A stretch of 64,000 nucleotides of DNA from Polaromonas sp. (GCA_030655515.1 JAURVI010000044.1:62001-126000); one strand, 5' to 3'. Shown: positions 18,463 to 28,355, counted from the first letter of the stretch. Translations and numbers: made by a program. Notes: a model not told the origin generated them from the letters alone.

Positions 18463-18518
18463 TTGACAAATTGGTCAGTTGACAATTTGGACTTGACACC
18501 AGAATGAAACGATTCCAT
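18463..18518. promoter_or_regulatory. Predicted LacI-family operator, site 3, and adjacent TTGACAA repeats
   Basis: ATGAAACGATTCCAT (18504-18518) contains the same GAAACGATTC core as sites 1 and 2. It lies between the divergent MmgE/PrpD gene (start 18342) and the second oxidoreductase (start 18723). A TTGACA box at 18493-18498 on the plus strand sits 5 bases before it. Just upstream, two copies of TTGACAA(A)TTGG-like sequence (18463-18474 and 18479-18490) form a second, repeated motif that may serve another regulator. The rest of the 380-base gap between the two genes shows nothing else clear. Confidence 0.65.
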
Positions 18519-18722
18519 CATAGAGACGGGATTGGGAGCTGTCAAGCTTGAAGACCTGAGCATGGTTTGACTTGAACCATGGCATCTCGGGGCGAACGGG
18601 AGAGTTGCCGGTCATTTTCACGGTTTTCAATAAGTTGAAAAAGGATGTCGAAAACCCGGTCAGCCACTGACGGCATTGCTGGCGGCATTCAAGATCGACA
18701 TGATCAAGAAGGAATTGAACGC

Positions 18723-21700
18723 ATGAAATACAAGGCCGGAACGCTCGATGACAAATACACGCTTGACAATGGGCGCGTGTATATCACTGGAATTCAAGCT
18801 CTGGTGCGTTTGCCGATCATGCAGCGTCGTCGCGATTTTGCGGCGGGGTTGAACACCGCCGGTTTTGTCTCCGGCTACCGGGGGTCGCCGGTAGCCGCCT
18901 ATGATCTGGAACTCTGGCACGCCAAGAATATTCTCGAAGCCAATCACATCAAATTCGAACCCGGTCTCAACGAAGACATTGCCGCCACCGCCATATGGGG
19001 AACCCAACAGGTTCCGCTGTCAGGCAAAGGCAAATACGATGGCGTATTCGGCATCTGGTATGGCAAAAATCCGGGGCTCGACCGGTGCGGCGACGCCTTC
19101 AAGCATGCCAATCTGGCTGGAACCTCGCCAAACGGGGGGGCTCTTGCCGTGGCCGGGCGACGATCACGGCGGCCTATCCTCCAGCATGCCGAACCAGAGC
19201 GATCAGGCCTTGATCGCCTCGATGATCCCCATCCTTTACCCGGCAAGCGTCCAAGAGTATCTTGATTTCGGGCTTATCGGTCTTGGCATGTCCCGCTTTG
19301 CCGGATTGTGGGTGGGATTCAAGGCCGTGACCGAAATTGTCGAAAGCGCCGGATCCATTTACGTCAACCGGGACGACCCCAAGCTTATCCTCCCAGAAGA
19401 TGCTGTCATCCCGAAGGACGGCCTGCATATTCGCTGGCCGGACTCCCGCTTTGATCAAGAGGACAGGCACGTCAATTACAAATTGCCGGCCGCCGTGGCA
19501 TACGCACGAGCCAACTCCGTGGACCGCATTGTCTTCGACTCGCCCCAGCCGCGGATCGGCATCGCCACCTCGGGCAAGGCCTATCTGGATGTGCGGCACG
19601 CGCTGGACTGCCTCGGCATCGACGATAAAATCGCCGCCCGCATCGGACTGCGTCTTTACAAAGTGGGGATGGTGTGGCCGCTTGAACCGGAAGGCGCGCG
19701 ACGATTTGCGGAAGGTTTGCAGGAGATCCTCGTCATCGAAGAGAAGCGGCCCATCATCGAGTCCGGATTGACCGCTTTGCTCTATAACCTCGGCGGGTCA
19801 TCGCGGCCGCTGATTGTCGGCAAGGCCGACCCTGCCGGAAGACCACTGGTACCGTCCCATGGCGAAACCAATCCGAACATGGTCGCCAAGATCATCGCCG
19901 GCCGGCTCGCCAATTTTGGCAACATGCCCAATTTCCTCACCCCCCTGTCGGAGATAGAGGCACAAGAGCAGTCCGCCAAGGCGGCGCACTCGAATATCGT
20001 CCGGATTCCATTCTTCTGCGCCGGCTGCCCGCACAACACCGGTACCAAGACCCCGTCCGATAGCCGTGTTTTCGGTGGCGTCGGCTGTCATGCGATGGCC
20101 GTATGGATGCCGGAATCCGGGGTTAAGTTCTTTACCCACATGGGAGGGGAAGGAGCGACCTGGATCGGGGAAGCGCCCTTCACCCATCAAAAACATGCCT
20201 TTCAGAATCTCGGCGACGGCACCTACTACCATTCCGGGCTGCTGGCAATTCGCGCCTGTATCGCGGTCAAGACCACCATCACCTACAAGCTGCTGTTCAA
20301 CGACGCCGTTGCGATGACGGGTGGCCAGCCGCTGGACGCCGGCCTCAACGTCCCTCAAATTGCCCAACAGGTCTATCACGAGGGGGTCAGGCGCATCGCC
20401 GTCGTCACCGACGAGCCGGACAAATATGGGTCTCAACCCGGCTTTCCGCCCGGCACAACGATTCACCATCGCGACGAAATGGAAACGGTTCAGCGTGAAC
20501 TTCGGGAAACGCAGGGTGTGACCCTCTTGATTTACGACCAGACTTGCGCCGCAGAAAAACGGCGGCGGCGCAAACGCGGTGCCTTTCCCGATCCGGCCAA
20601 ACGGGCCTTTATCAATGCCCTCGTCTGCGAGGGATGCGGCGACTGCGGCGTGAAGTCGAATTGCGTCGCCATCGCTCCCGTGCAAACCGAGTTCGGCCGC
20701 AAGCGCGCTATCGACCAGTCAGTTTGCAATAAAGACTTTTCCTGCGTCAAGGGCTTTTGCCCCAGCTTCGTGATGGTTCACGGCGGGAGCGTGCGCAAGC
20801 TCAAGGGAACGGCGCAAGATCTCGACACCTTGTTCCGCGATCTTCCGGAACCCTCGATCCCGGAACTCGCCAGGCCTTACGAGATTTTTGTCGGCGGGAT
20901 CGGCGGCACAGGAGTGCTGACTGTTGGCGCGCTGCTCGGAATGGCCGCCCATCTGGAAGGACTGAGTTGCTCGGTATTGGATTTCACGGGCTTGTCGCAG
21001 AAGAACGGAGCGGTGCTCAGCGAAGTACGGATCGCCCCCAAGCCGGAGGATCTCCATACTTTGCGCATCGGAAACGGCAATGCCGATCTGCTCATCGGCT
21101 GCGATCTGATCGTATCGTCCGGCGCCGAATCCTTGAAGCGAACCCGGCACGGCCGGACCCGTGTCGTGGTGAATACCCATCTGGTGGCGACGGCCGAATT
21201 CATTAACAAGCCCAGAATGGACCTCGATGCGAAGCGGCTGGAAAATATCATCGGCAATGCGGTGGGCAGTGGGAACACGACGTTTCTCAATGCCAACGCA
21301 CTGCTCACGGCTTTGATGGGGGATAGCATTACCGGCAACCTGTTCCTGCTGGGCGTGGCCTATCAAAAGGGACTCATCCCGATCATGCGGGATTCGATCG
21401 AACGGGCCATCGAGCTCAACGGCGTGGCGGTCACGGATAATCTTCGGGCCTTTTCCTGGGGCCGTCTTGCCGCCCACAATCGCGCCGTCGTCGAGGCAGC
21501 CGCGGCGCCCTATCTGGCCAGCAAAGCGGAGGCGGAAAAGGTTCTGGATTCGACCGATGACATCATCGCCTTCAGAATGAAAGAACTGACCCTCTACCAG
21601 AACGCCGATTACGCGGCCCGCTACCAAAAACTCGTGCGCCGCGTCCAGCAAGCCGAGTCGGAGAAGATCAAGGGCCGTTCCGCTCTGACCCAGGCGGTAG

Positions 21701-22224
21701 CCCGCAACTTCCACCGACTCATGGCCTACAAGGACGAATATGAGGTGGCGCGCCTGTTTACCGATGGGCGCTTCCAGGAAAAGCTCGACTCCCAGTTCGA
21801 GGGGTTCTCGACGCTGCGCTTTTATTTGGCGCCGCCGCTGTTCGCCAAACGCGATCCGAATACCGGCGAACTCATCAAGAAAGAGTACGGCCCCTGGGTA
21901 TTCAAGGCGATGCGGCTGCTGGCGAAACTCAAGTTCCTCCGCGGGACGGTCTTCGACCTATTCGGACGTACCGAAGAACGCCGCACCGAAAGGCAATTGA
22001 TAGAGGATTACGAAACCGTCGTGACCGGCCTGCTGGCCCGCGTGACTCCGGAAAACTACGCAACTGCGGTGGAGATCGCCAGCATTCCGGATGAAATTTA
22101 TGGTTTTGGCCACATCAAGGCACGGCAAATCCCCCTGGCCAAAAAGAAGGAAGCCTCTCTGCGCGCCGTATTCGACAATAGCGGGAGCATCCAAAAGGCG
22201 ACGGTCCAAAAGGCTGCAGCCTAA
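18723..22224 (+). pseudogene. Second fused indolepyruvate/2-oxoacid:ferredoxin oxidoreductase, frameshifted
   Basis: This is a paralogue of the enzyme at 12230-15739, about 1167 residues if read through. The reading frame from ATG 18723 (AAGGA 9 bases upstream) runs well until about 19152, where GTGGCCGGGCGACGATCAC appears to hold one extra base. Removing one G restores VAGDDHGGLSSSMPN, matching ILGDDHAATSSSLPN of the paralogue. Downstream of that point the frame is open to the TAA at 22222-22224 and retains the TPP domain (CAGCPHNTGTKTPSDS), the cluster CEGCGDCGVKSNC and the GGIGGTGVLTVG gamma domain. The single lesion in an otherwise conserved gene suggests a recent mutation or a sequencing error. 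If intact, it would be LacI-controlled from site 3. Confidence 0.9.
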
Positions 22225-22274
22225 TGACTAAGCGTGTGCGATTGACGCACCTCGGACGGGAAGGAAATAGCGCA

Positions 22275-22886
22275 ATGTCAACGGTGAGCGCTGACCGGGA
22301 TGGGCCCCTGGTCGTTTATATCCACGGTTTCAAGAGCTCCCCGGCCTCCATCAAGGCCGGCCTTGTCAGACAATGGTTGAAAAGCCGGGGCAAGGAGGGC
22401 CGGTTCCGCTGCCCTGACCTGCCCTATGGTCCTGCCGCGGCGGCCAAGCTCCTGGAAATCGAAATTCAACGGCTATTGGAGCAGCGGGAACAACTCGTCC
22501 TGATCGGCAGTTCCCTGGGGGGGTATTACGCCACCTGGCTGGCGGAACGCCACAACCTTAGAGCGGTAGTGGTAAACCCCGCAATACGTCCTTATGAATT
22601 TTCCGCGGTGGTCATCGGACCCCAGAAGAATCTCTACACTGCCGAGGAATTCGTCTTCACCGAGGCCCACCTGGAGGAACTGCGCTGCCTGGAGGTGGAA
22701 CCCATCACCCCGTCGCGCTACTTGCTGATGGTGACCACCGGAGATGAAGTCATAGACTACCGGCGGGCGGTAGACCGCTACAGGGGCGCAAAAATGCGAA
22801 TCGTGAAAGGGTCGGACCACGGCTTTTCCGACTTTGCCGCTTATCTTCCCGAGGCGATGGAGTTCTGCGGGTTTGGGAAAACCTAG
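22275..22886 (+). CDS. YqiA-like alpha/beta-fold esterase
   Basis: The predicted hydrolase is about 203 residues, of the YqiA/YcfP group. LVVYIHGFKSSPASIKAG supplies the oxyanion-hole strand. The nucleophile elbow is GSSLGGYYATWLAE. The acid and base are likely in TTGDEVIDYR and GSDHGFSDF. I prefer ATG 22275, with AAGGAAA 7 bases upstream; an in-frame ATG at 22224 overlaps the oxidoreductase stop (TAATG) and would add 17 residues. It may hydrolyse acyl thioesters or esters of pathway intermediates, but no substrate can be read. It is the last gene of the island, and copy B of the direct repeat begins 75 bases after it. Confidence 0.88.
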   Translation: MSTVSADRDGPLVVYIHGFKSSPASIKAGLVRQWLKSRGKEGRFRCPDLPYGPAAAAKLLEIEIQRLLEQREQLVLIGSSLGGYYATWLAERHNLRAVVVNPAIRPYEFSAVVIGPQKNLYTAEEFVFTEAHLEELRCLEVEPITPSRYLLMVTTGDEVIDYRRAVDRYRGAKMRIVKGSDHGFSDFAAYLPEAMEFCGFGKT

Positions 22887-22960
22887 TACTGCAACCGCGC
22901 CTGAAATTCCGAGTCGCGTGCCCACCGTTCTTGAACCTTGAGCCACAACCAGAATAATTG

Positions 22961-23122
22961 ATCAATGCGGTTGGTACCGTCGACTACCGAGAATTCGGTG
23001 TGAATACGTAAATGGACGAACATGGCTTCATTTTAGGGTGCGAAACAATGAGGAAACGGACGCCTTTGAATCCGATGTCGGCACCTTCAGGAACGTGATC
23101 GGCTGGCGCAGCAGCAACCACC
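22961..23122. repeat. 162-bp direct repeat, copy B
   Basis: This is the partner of 3636-3797. It contains a dead 5' fragment of dnaE (ATG equivalent near 23023, first ~21 codons, then unrelated sequence) plus its upstream hlyD-derived stretch. On the right it stops at 23122, where copy A continues into more hlyD remnant and this copy continues into the end of the ABC permease gene. This is the right boundary of the 19.3-kb segment. Confidence 0.95.
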
Positions 23123-23144
23123 TGTGGCCCCACCACCTTCTTGT

Positions 23145-24314
23145 CTATCCGAACTGCCGCTTGAAGCGCCAGACGCCGAAGCTGAAGATCGCCATCCCGA
23201 GCAGCGCCAGGCCCAGCAGCGAATCCCACAGCACCTCCAGCCCCGCGCCTTTCAACAGGATGCCGTAGCCCATCTCGATGAAGTGATAGAGCGGTGAGAG
23301 GAACATCGCTTCGCGCATCCCGGCGGGCATGGCTTCCGGCGGGGTCCATGCGCCGGAGAGGAAAATCATCGGCATCAACACGAGAATAGCTAGCATGGCC
23401 GCTTGGGCGAGGTTGCGGCTCAGGGTGGCGATGTAGAGGCCCAGACCCGCCGTGGTGAAGGTGTAGAGCGTGGTTACGGCGAAGAACAGCACGAGGCTGC
23501 CCTTCATCGGCACGTCGAACATCCCGTGCAGCACGAAGAACAGGCTGACTGCGGTGCCCAGCAGGATGACCAGGGTCATGGCGATGACCTTGGGCAGGAG
23601 GATCTGGATCGGCGTCAGGGGAGACACCAGCAACTGTTCGATGGTGCCGCGCTCTTTTTCGCGCACGGCTGCGGCAGCGGGCAGCATGATGGCCATGATG
23701 GTGATGACGGTGAGCAGTTCGGCGATGGGCATGAACCAGGCATCTCTCTGGTTCGGGTTGTACCAGACGCGGTGCTGGCTCTGGATCATGGGGACGTTTT
23801 GCATTGAACGCTCGGTGACGCCCAGGCGGGCCAGCGCCTGATCGAAGCCGTACTGCCCGATGATCTGCGCGGCGTAGCTGGAGGCGAGAAAGCCCAGCAC
23901 GGTGTTGCTGGCATCGACCTGCACCTGCACGTCCGTGGGCTTGCCCTGAAGGATGTCGCGTTCGAAGTGCGGCGGGATGTCGAGCACCACCAGCGCCTGC
24001 CCCTGGTCCAGCAGGCGCTGCCCTTCGCGGTTGTCCAGCACTTCGCCGCCCAGCTTGAAGTAGGGCGGGCGGAAGCGATGGACGAGTTCGCGCGAGGCCG
24101 CGCTGTGGTCGGCGTCATGCACCGCCACCACGGCGTGATTGAGCTGCATGCTCACGTTGCCCGCCATGTAGGTGTCGAAGACAAACAGATAGACGATGGC
24201 GAGCAACAGCAGCGTATCGCGCCCGAACTGGATCAGCTCTTTCGCCGTCATCGTTGCGAGGCGCGTCCACCACAACTGAAGGCGTGCGCGGCTTTCTTCG
24301 GGGCGAACGTTCAT
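23145..24314 (-). CDS. ABC-2 type exporter permease (YbhR-like)
   Basis: This inner-membrane permease of 389 residues comes from an ABC efflux system. One N-terminal helix (TLLLLAIVYLFVFDTYMAG) is followed by a large extracytoplasmic domain (~residues 50-190), then five helices beginning LLTVITIMAIMLPAAAAV. The amphipathic motif AVREKERGTIEQLLVSPLTPIQILLPK is the ABC-2 signature. ATG 24314 overlaps the TGA of the preceding permease (ATGA), so translation is probably coupled. It is the last gene of the efflux array, and its stop lies 23 bases from repeat copy B. Confidence 0.92.
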   Translation of the reverse strand: MNVRPEESRARLQLWWTRLATMTAKELIQFGRDTLLLLAIVYLFVFDTYMAGNVSMQLNHAVVAVHDADHSAASRELVHRFRPPYFKLGGEVLDNREGQRLLDQGQALVVLDIPPHFERDILQGKPTDVQVQVDASNTVLGFLASSYAAQIIGQYGFDQALARLGVTERSMQNVPMIQSQHRVWYNPNQRDAWFMPIAELLTVITIMAIMLPAAAAVREKERGTIEQLLVSPLTPIQILLPKVIAMTLVILLGTAVSLFFVLHGMFDVPMKGSLVLFFAVTTLYTFTTAGLGLYIATLSRNLAQAAMLAILVLMPMIFLSGAWTPPEAMPAGMREAMFLSPLYHFIEMGYGILLKGAGLEVLWDSLLGLALLGMAIFSFGVWRFKRQFG

Positions 24315-25465
24315 GATTTCGGCCTCTTGTGAAACATGAGGAAGCTTGCCGTCCACAGCACGACGGCGTAGATCAGCAGCGCCAGCACCTTGCCCCACAA
24401 TTGTTCAAGACCGACGCCCTTGAGAAAACTGCCGAGCACGATGTCGGTGTAATACATGGCGGGGAACAGATGGGCCTCGAACTGTCCTGCCGGATCCATC
24501 GAGGCGATCGGCACCAAAAGGCCCGAGTACAGTACGGAAGGGACAATAGTGACGATGACGGTGAGCATCATCGCCGCCACCTGGGTGCGCACGAAGAGCG
24601 ACACCAGCAGGCCGATGCCGGTGGTGCAGGTCACATAGATCACCGAGGCGAGGAAGAAGAACAGCGGATCGCCCTTGAAGGGTGCGCCAAAGAGCTGCGT
24701 GGCCATGAGCCAGAGAACCAGAAAATTGATCACCGAGATGGCCGCGTAGGGCGTGAGCTTGCCGATCAGGAACTCGCCGCGCGTCACGGTCGAGGCATAG
24801 ATGTTGTAGATGGAGCCATTCTCCTTTTCGCGCACCACGCCCAGTGCGGTCAGGAATGGCGGGGTGATCATCAGCACGAACATCATCAGTACCGGCGCAA
24901 TCGTCCAGACGCTCTTGACCTCCTGGTTATAGAGGTAACGAAGCTGCACCGCGACTGGCTGCGCCAGGGCTTTCGCCGTTTGCGCAGGCACGCCGAGCCG
25001 GCGCGAAATGTAATTGCCCAGCAGTTCGCCGTTGAAAGCGGCATTGATGGCGACCACGTAACCTTTGCTGCTGGAACTGCGGAACGGGAAGGTGCCGTCG
25101 ATCAGGGTCTGTACCGCCACCGCCCGCCCGTTCATGAGATTTTCCTGGAAGCGCGGGGGAATGACGATGGCGAGCCGGATGCGGCTGTCGGCGAGCAGGG
25201 GTTCGATCTCGCGCTCGCTCGCCACGTCCCCCTGGTAGTCGAAGTAGCGCGAGCCGATGAAGCGGTGCAGGTAATCGCGGCTCATGGCGCTCTTGTCATG
25301 ATCGACCACCGCGAACGGAATGTGCTCCACGTCCAGGGTGAGGCCGTAGCCGAAAATCAGCATCAGGGACGCCGGCACCACGAAGGCCAGCGTGAAAAAC
25401 AGCCGGTCGCGCAGAATCTCGCGCCACTCCTTGCGCGCCAGCGCGATGATGCGCGGGACCTTCAT
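24311..25465 (-). CDS. ABC-2 type exporter permease (YbhS-like)
   Basis: This 384-residue inner-membrane permease is partner to the following one. It opens MKVPRIIALARKEWREILRD, the usual cytoplasmic start of YbhS-type subunits, then a helix LFFTLAFVVPASLMLIFGYG and an extracytoplasmic domain. The motif VVREKENGSIYNIYASTVTRGEFLIGKL is the ABC-2 coupling segment, and several C-terminal helices end FLMFHKRPKS. The ATG at 25465 overlaps the ATPase stop as ATGA. Two different permeases plus one duplicated ATPase match the YbhFSR layout. Confidence 0.92.
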   Translation of the reverse strand: MKVPRIIALARKEWREILRDRLFFTLAFVVPASLMLIFGYGLTLDVEHIPFAVVDHDKSAMSRDYLHRFIGSRYFDYQGDVASEREIEPLLADSRIRLAIVIPPRFQENLMNGRAVAVQTLIDGTFPFRSSSSKGYVVAINAAFNGELLGNYISRRLGVPAQTAKALAQPVAVQLRYLYNQEVKSVWTIAPVLMMFVLMITPPFLTALGVVREKENGSIYNIYASTVTRGEFLIGKLTPYAAISVINFLVLWLMATQLFGAPFKGDPLFFFLASVIYVTCTTGIGLLVSLFVRTQVAAMMLTVIVTIVPSVLYSGLLVPIASMDPAGQFEAHLFPAMYYTDIVLGSFLKGVGLEQLWGKVLALLIYAVVLWTASFLMFHKRPKS

Positions 25466-27267
25466 GCGGATGCCTCCCGCTGTTCCTGCTGCAGGATGCG
25501 ATGCACAAACACGTCTTCCAGGGTCGGGCTGCGCGGGGCATTGTCCGGTGGTAGCCATGCCTCCCATTGCAGCGCGGCTTTAAGCGCGGCCGGGCTGTCG
25601 TCGGCAATGACGCGGCCGGCGTACATCAGCACCAGATGGTCGCAGTGTTCTGCCTCGCTCATGTAATGGGTGGTGATGAGGACGGCCACCTGTTCGATGC
25701 GCGCCAGATGCACCAGGATTTCCCAAAAGCGGCGTCGGCCGATGGGGTCCACGCCCGAGGTCGGCTCATCGAGGAACAACACGCGCGGCCCATGCACCAG
25801 GGCGCAGGCCAGCGCCAGACGCTGGCGGATGCCCATCGGCAATTTGCTGGCAAGCTGAGAGGTGACGTCAGACAGTCCTGCCAGTGCCACCACGCGGCCC
25901 ATGCGCTCAGCCAGGCGGCTACCCGGCACGCCGTAAATGCGCCCGAACAAGCGTAGGTTTTCCGTCACGGTCATGTCCTGATAAAGGGAAAACGCCTGCG
26001 ACACATAGCCGATGCGCTCCTTGATGGCCTGGCTGGCGTGGCGCATGTCCGCCCCCGCCACCGTACCCGCGCCGCCCGTGGGTGGCAGGATGCCGGTGAG
26101 CATCTTGATGACCGTGGTCTTGCCGGCGCCGTTGGCGCCCAGCAGGCCGAAAATCTCCCCCTGGCGCACCTCGAAACTGACCCGGTCGGCAGCGCGAAAG
26201 TGGTCGAAATCGCGGCTCAGTTCCCGCGCCGCGATGGCGATGCCGTCGCCCTTGGGCGGATCGCCATCCAGCCAGACCTGTGTCTGCCGGGCATCGTCCT
26301 GCCCGGCCGGTTGCCGCTGCTGCAACAGGGCGATGAAGGCGTCTTCCAGCTCGGGGGGCACGGCCTGCATCTCGCTCACCATCAGCCCCTCAAGCTGCGC
26401 TTCGACCTGCGCACGGGCAAGCTGCTGCGTCGCCCCCGGCACAAACACGCGTAACTTGGGTCCCACCGCTTCCGTCTGCGGGAAGCGCGTTTTTAACCGC
26501 AACAAAGCCTCGACCTGCGGCTCGGCCACCAACTCGACCCGCACGCCCGGCACCTCGCGCAGGATCGCGTCCGGCGCGCCCTCGATCAGCACCCGCCCGT
26601 CGAACATCAGGGACAGGCGATGAAAACGCGCCGCTTCGTCCATATAGGCGGTGGAAACCAGCGCCGTGACGCCGCGCTCGCGCAGCAATTGCGTGAGGAT
26701 CATCCAGAAATCCCGCCGCGACACCGGGTCCACGCCGGTGGTCGGCTCGTCCAGGATGATCAGCTCGGGTTCGTGGATCAGCGTGCAGACGAGGCCGAGC
26801 TTTTGCTTCATGCCGCCGGAGAGCTGCTTCATGGGCCGGTCGCGGAAATTGTCCAGGCGCGTCATGGCCAGCAGCTGGTGCTTGCGCCGGGCCAGTTCCG
26901 CAGGCGGGACATCGCGCAGTTCGGCGAAGAAATCGATGTTCTCCTCCACCGACAGTTCGGGATAGAGATTGAGGCCCAGTCCCTGCGGCATGAAACCGAG
27001 CCGGCCCTTGACCCGTTCGGCCGCCGCTTCGGAATCTATCTTTTCGCCGAAGACGTCAAGTGTGCCGCCCTCGAACGAGAGCACCCCGGCGATGGCCTTC
27101 ATCAGGCTGCTTTTCCCAGCGCCATCGGGGCCGATCAGGCCGTAAATCTCGCCGCGCTCAATGCGGAGGCTGGCGCCGTCGACCGCTGTCTTTTTTCGAT
27201 AGCGTTTGACGACATCCTGCACCCGCACGACGGGCGCATCCTTGCCTACCATCGCGGCCTGGCCCAC
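25462..27267 (-). CDS. Tandem ABC exporter ATPase (YbhF-like)
   Basis: This 601-residue protein carries two nucleotide-binding domains. NBD1 has Walker A GPDGAGKSS, signature LSGGMKQKLGL and Walker B LIILDEPTTGVDP. NBD2 has Walker A GANGAGKTT and Walker B VLFLDEPTSGVDP, but its signature is LPMGIRQRLAL, as I recall for YbhF-type proteins. I choose GTG 27267 because AGAGGA lies 6 bases upstream; ATG 27252 is the alternative. Either start overlaps the HlyD gene end at 27246. It powers the two downstream permeases. Confidence 0.94.
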   Translation of the reverse strand: MGQAAMVGKDAPVVRVQDVVKRYRKKTAVDGASLRIERGEIYGLIGPDGAGKSSLMKAIAGVLSFEGGTLDVFGEKIDSEAAAERVKGRLGFMPQGLGLNLYPELSVEENIDFFAELRDVPPAELARRKHQLLAMTRLDNFRDRPMKQLSGGMKQKLGLVCTLIHEPELIILDEPTTGVDPVSRRDFWMILTQLLRERGVTALVSTAYMDEAARFHRLSLMFDGRVLIEGAPDAILREVPGVRVELVAEPQVEALLRLKTRFPQTEAVGPKLRVFVPGATQQLARAQVEAQLEGLMVSEMQAVPPELEDAFIALLQQRQPAGQDDARQTQVWLDGDPPKGDGIAIAARELSRDFDHFRAADRVSFEVRQGEIFGLLGANGAGKTTVIKMLTGILPPTGGAGTVAGADMRHASQAIKERIGYVSQAFSLYQDMTVTENLRLFGRIYGVPGSRLAERMGRVVALAGLSDVTSQLASKLPMGIRQRLALACALVHGPRVLFLDEPTSGVDPIGRRRFWEILVHLARIEQVAVLITTHYMSEAEHCDHLVLMYAGRVIADDSPAALKAALQWEAWLPPDNAPRSPTLEDVFVHRILQQEQREASA

Positions 27268-28355
27268 GGTGCGTCCTCTTTCCAGCGGATCACGGCATCG
27301 GCCGGGAGGCCGGGCGTGGCGCGGTGCTGCGGGTTCGCGTCCAGATAGAGCTTGACCGCGTACACCAGCTTGACGCGCTCATCCGGCGTTTGCACCTCCT
27401 TGGGGGTGAACTGGGCCTGCGAGGCGATATGGCGCACGGTGGCCGCGAGCGGTTCATCCGGAAACGCGTCGGTATGGATGCGCGCCGGCAGGCCCAGGCG
27501 CAGCTTGCCGATCTCGTTGGCCGGGATGAACACCTTGAGATAGAGCCGGTCCAGATCGACGATGTCGAACATCGGCGCGCCGGGCGCGACGACTTCGCCC
27601 ACATCAACCATGCGGGTGGTGATGATCCCCGCCGCCGGTGCCTTGAGGGTCAGGTCGTCCCGCACGCTCTGCGCCTCGGCCAGCGCCGCTTTGACTTGGT
27701 CGCGCTGAGCGGCCAGGGCCGCCACTTCGTCCTCCCTGGCGCGGATGCGCTCCAGGCCCAGCCGGGCTTGGGCGAGCTGTTTTTCGGCACTGGTGACGCC
27801 GTGCCGCGCCGCATCGGCCTGGTTTTGCGCCACCTGGCTGGCGAGTTCCATTTGCTCGTAACGATGCCGGTCCACCGTGCCGGATTCCGCGAGCCGCTTG
27901 AAACGGGCGGCATCCCGCGCCGCCTGCGCCGCGTTGGCGAGCGCCGTCGCGCGCTGGGAACGCGCGAGTGCCTCGCCAGCCTCGGCGGTCTGCACGGTCA
28001 GCGGCGCATCCTTGCGCAGCATCGCCAGCCCGGTCTGGGCCGCCTTGAATTGCGCTTCCAGCGCGACCACCGCCTGGCGCGCCTGCTCCCCCCTGGCGTC
28101 CACCTGGGCGGCATCCAGCCGCAGCAGCACCTGGTCTTTTTGAACCGCGTCGCCTTCTCTGGCGAAGAGCTCGGCCACGCGTCCCGGCATCTTGCCTGCG
28201 ACGAGGTAATGATCCCCCTCGATGCGGCCATTGGCCTGGATCAGGCCTTCGGGCAGCGGCGACTGGCGCAGCCACCACCACGCGGCGGTGAGGCCCATGA
28301 CAGCAAGCAGGGCCACCGCCACCGGAACGAGCAGGCGTTTGGGGGGTGTTTTCAT
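27246..28355 (-). CDS. HlyD-family membrane fusion protein (YbhG-like)
   Basis: This 369-residue periplasmic adaptor is anchored by one N-terminal helix (LLVPVAVALLAVMGLTAAWWW). The barrel/lipoyl half GRIEGDHYLVAGKMPGRVAEL is followed by a long coiled-coil hairpin (~residues 90-220, rich in Ala/Gln/Arg), then the second half DLTLKAPAAGIITTRMVDVGEVV and the beta-barrel. It would link the ABC permeases to an outer-membrane channel, here the adjacent TolC-like protein. Its own start region exists as a decayed copy at 3708-3866. Confidence 0.93.
   Translation of the reverse strand: MKTPPKRLLVPVAVALLAVMGLTAAWWWLRQSPLPEGLIQANGRIEGDHYLVAGKMPGRVAELFAREGDAVQKDQVLLRLDAAQVDARGEQARQAVVALEAQFKAAQTGLAMLRKDAPLTVQTAEAGEALARSQRATALANAAQAARDAARFKRLAESGTVDRHRYEQMELASQVAQNQADAARHGVTSAEKQLAQARLGLERIRAREDEVAALAAQRDQVKAALAEAQSVRDDLTLKAPAAGIITTRMVDVGEVVAPGAPMFDIVDLDRLYLKVFIPANEIGKLRLGLPARIHTDAFPDEPLAATVRHIASQAQFTPKEVQTPDERVKLVYAVKLYLDANPQHRATPGLPADAVIRWKEDAPWARPRW

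Noticed and set aside
22984-23349. 121-codon minus-strand frame across repeat copy B and the permease end
   Set aside because: Off-frame reading of the permease gene continued through the repeat; not a conserved fusion.
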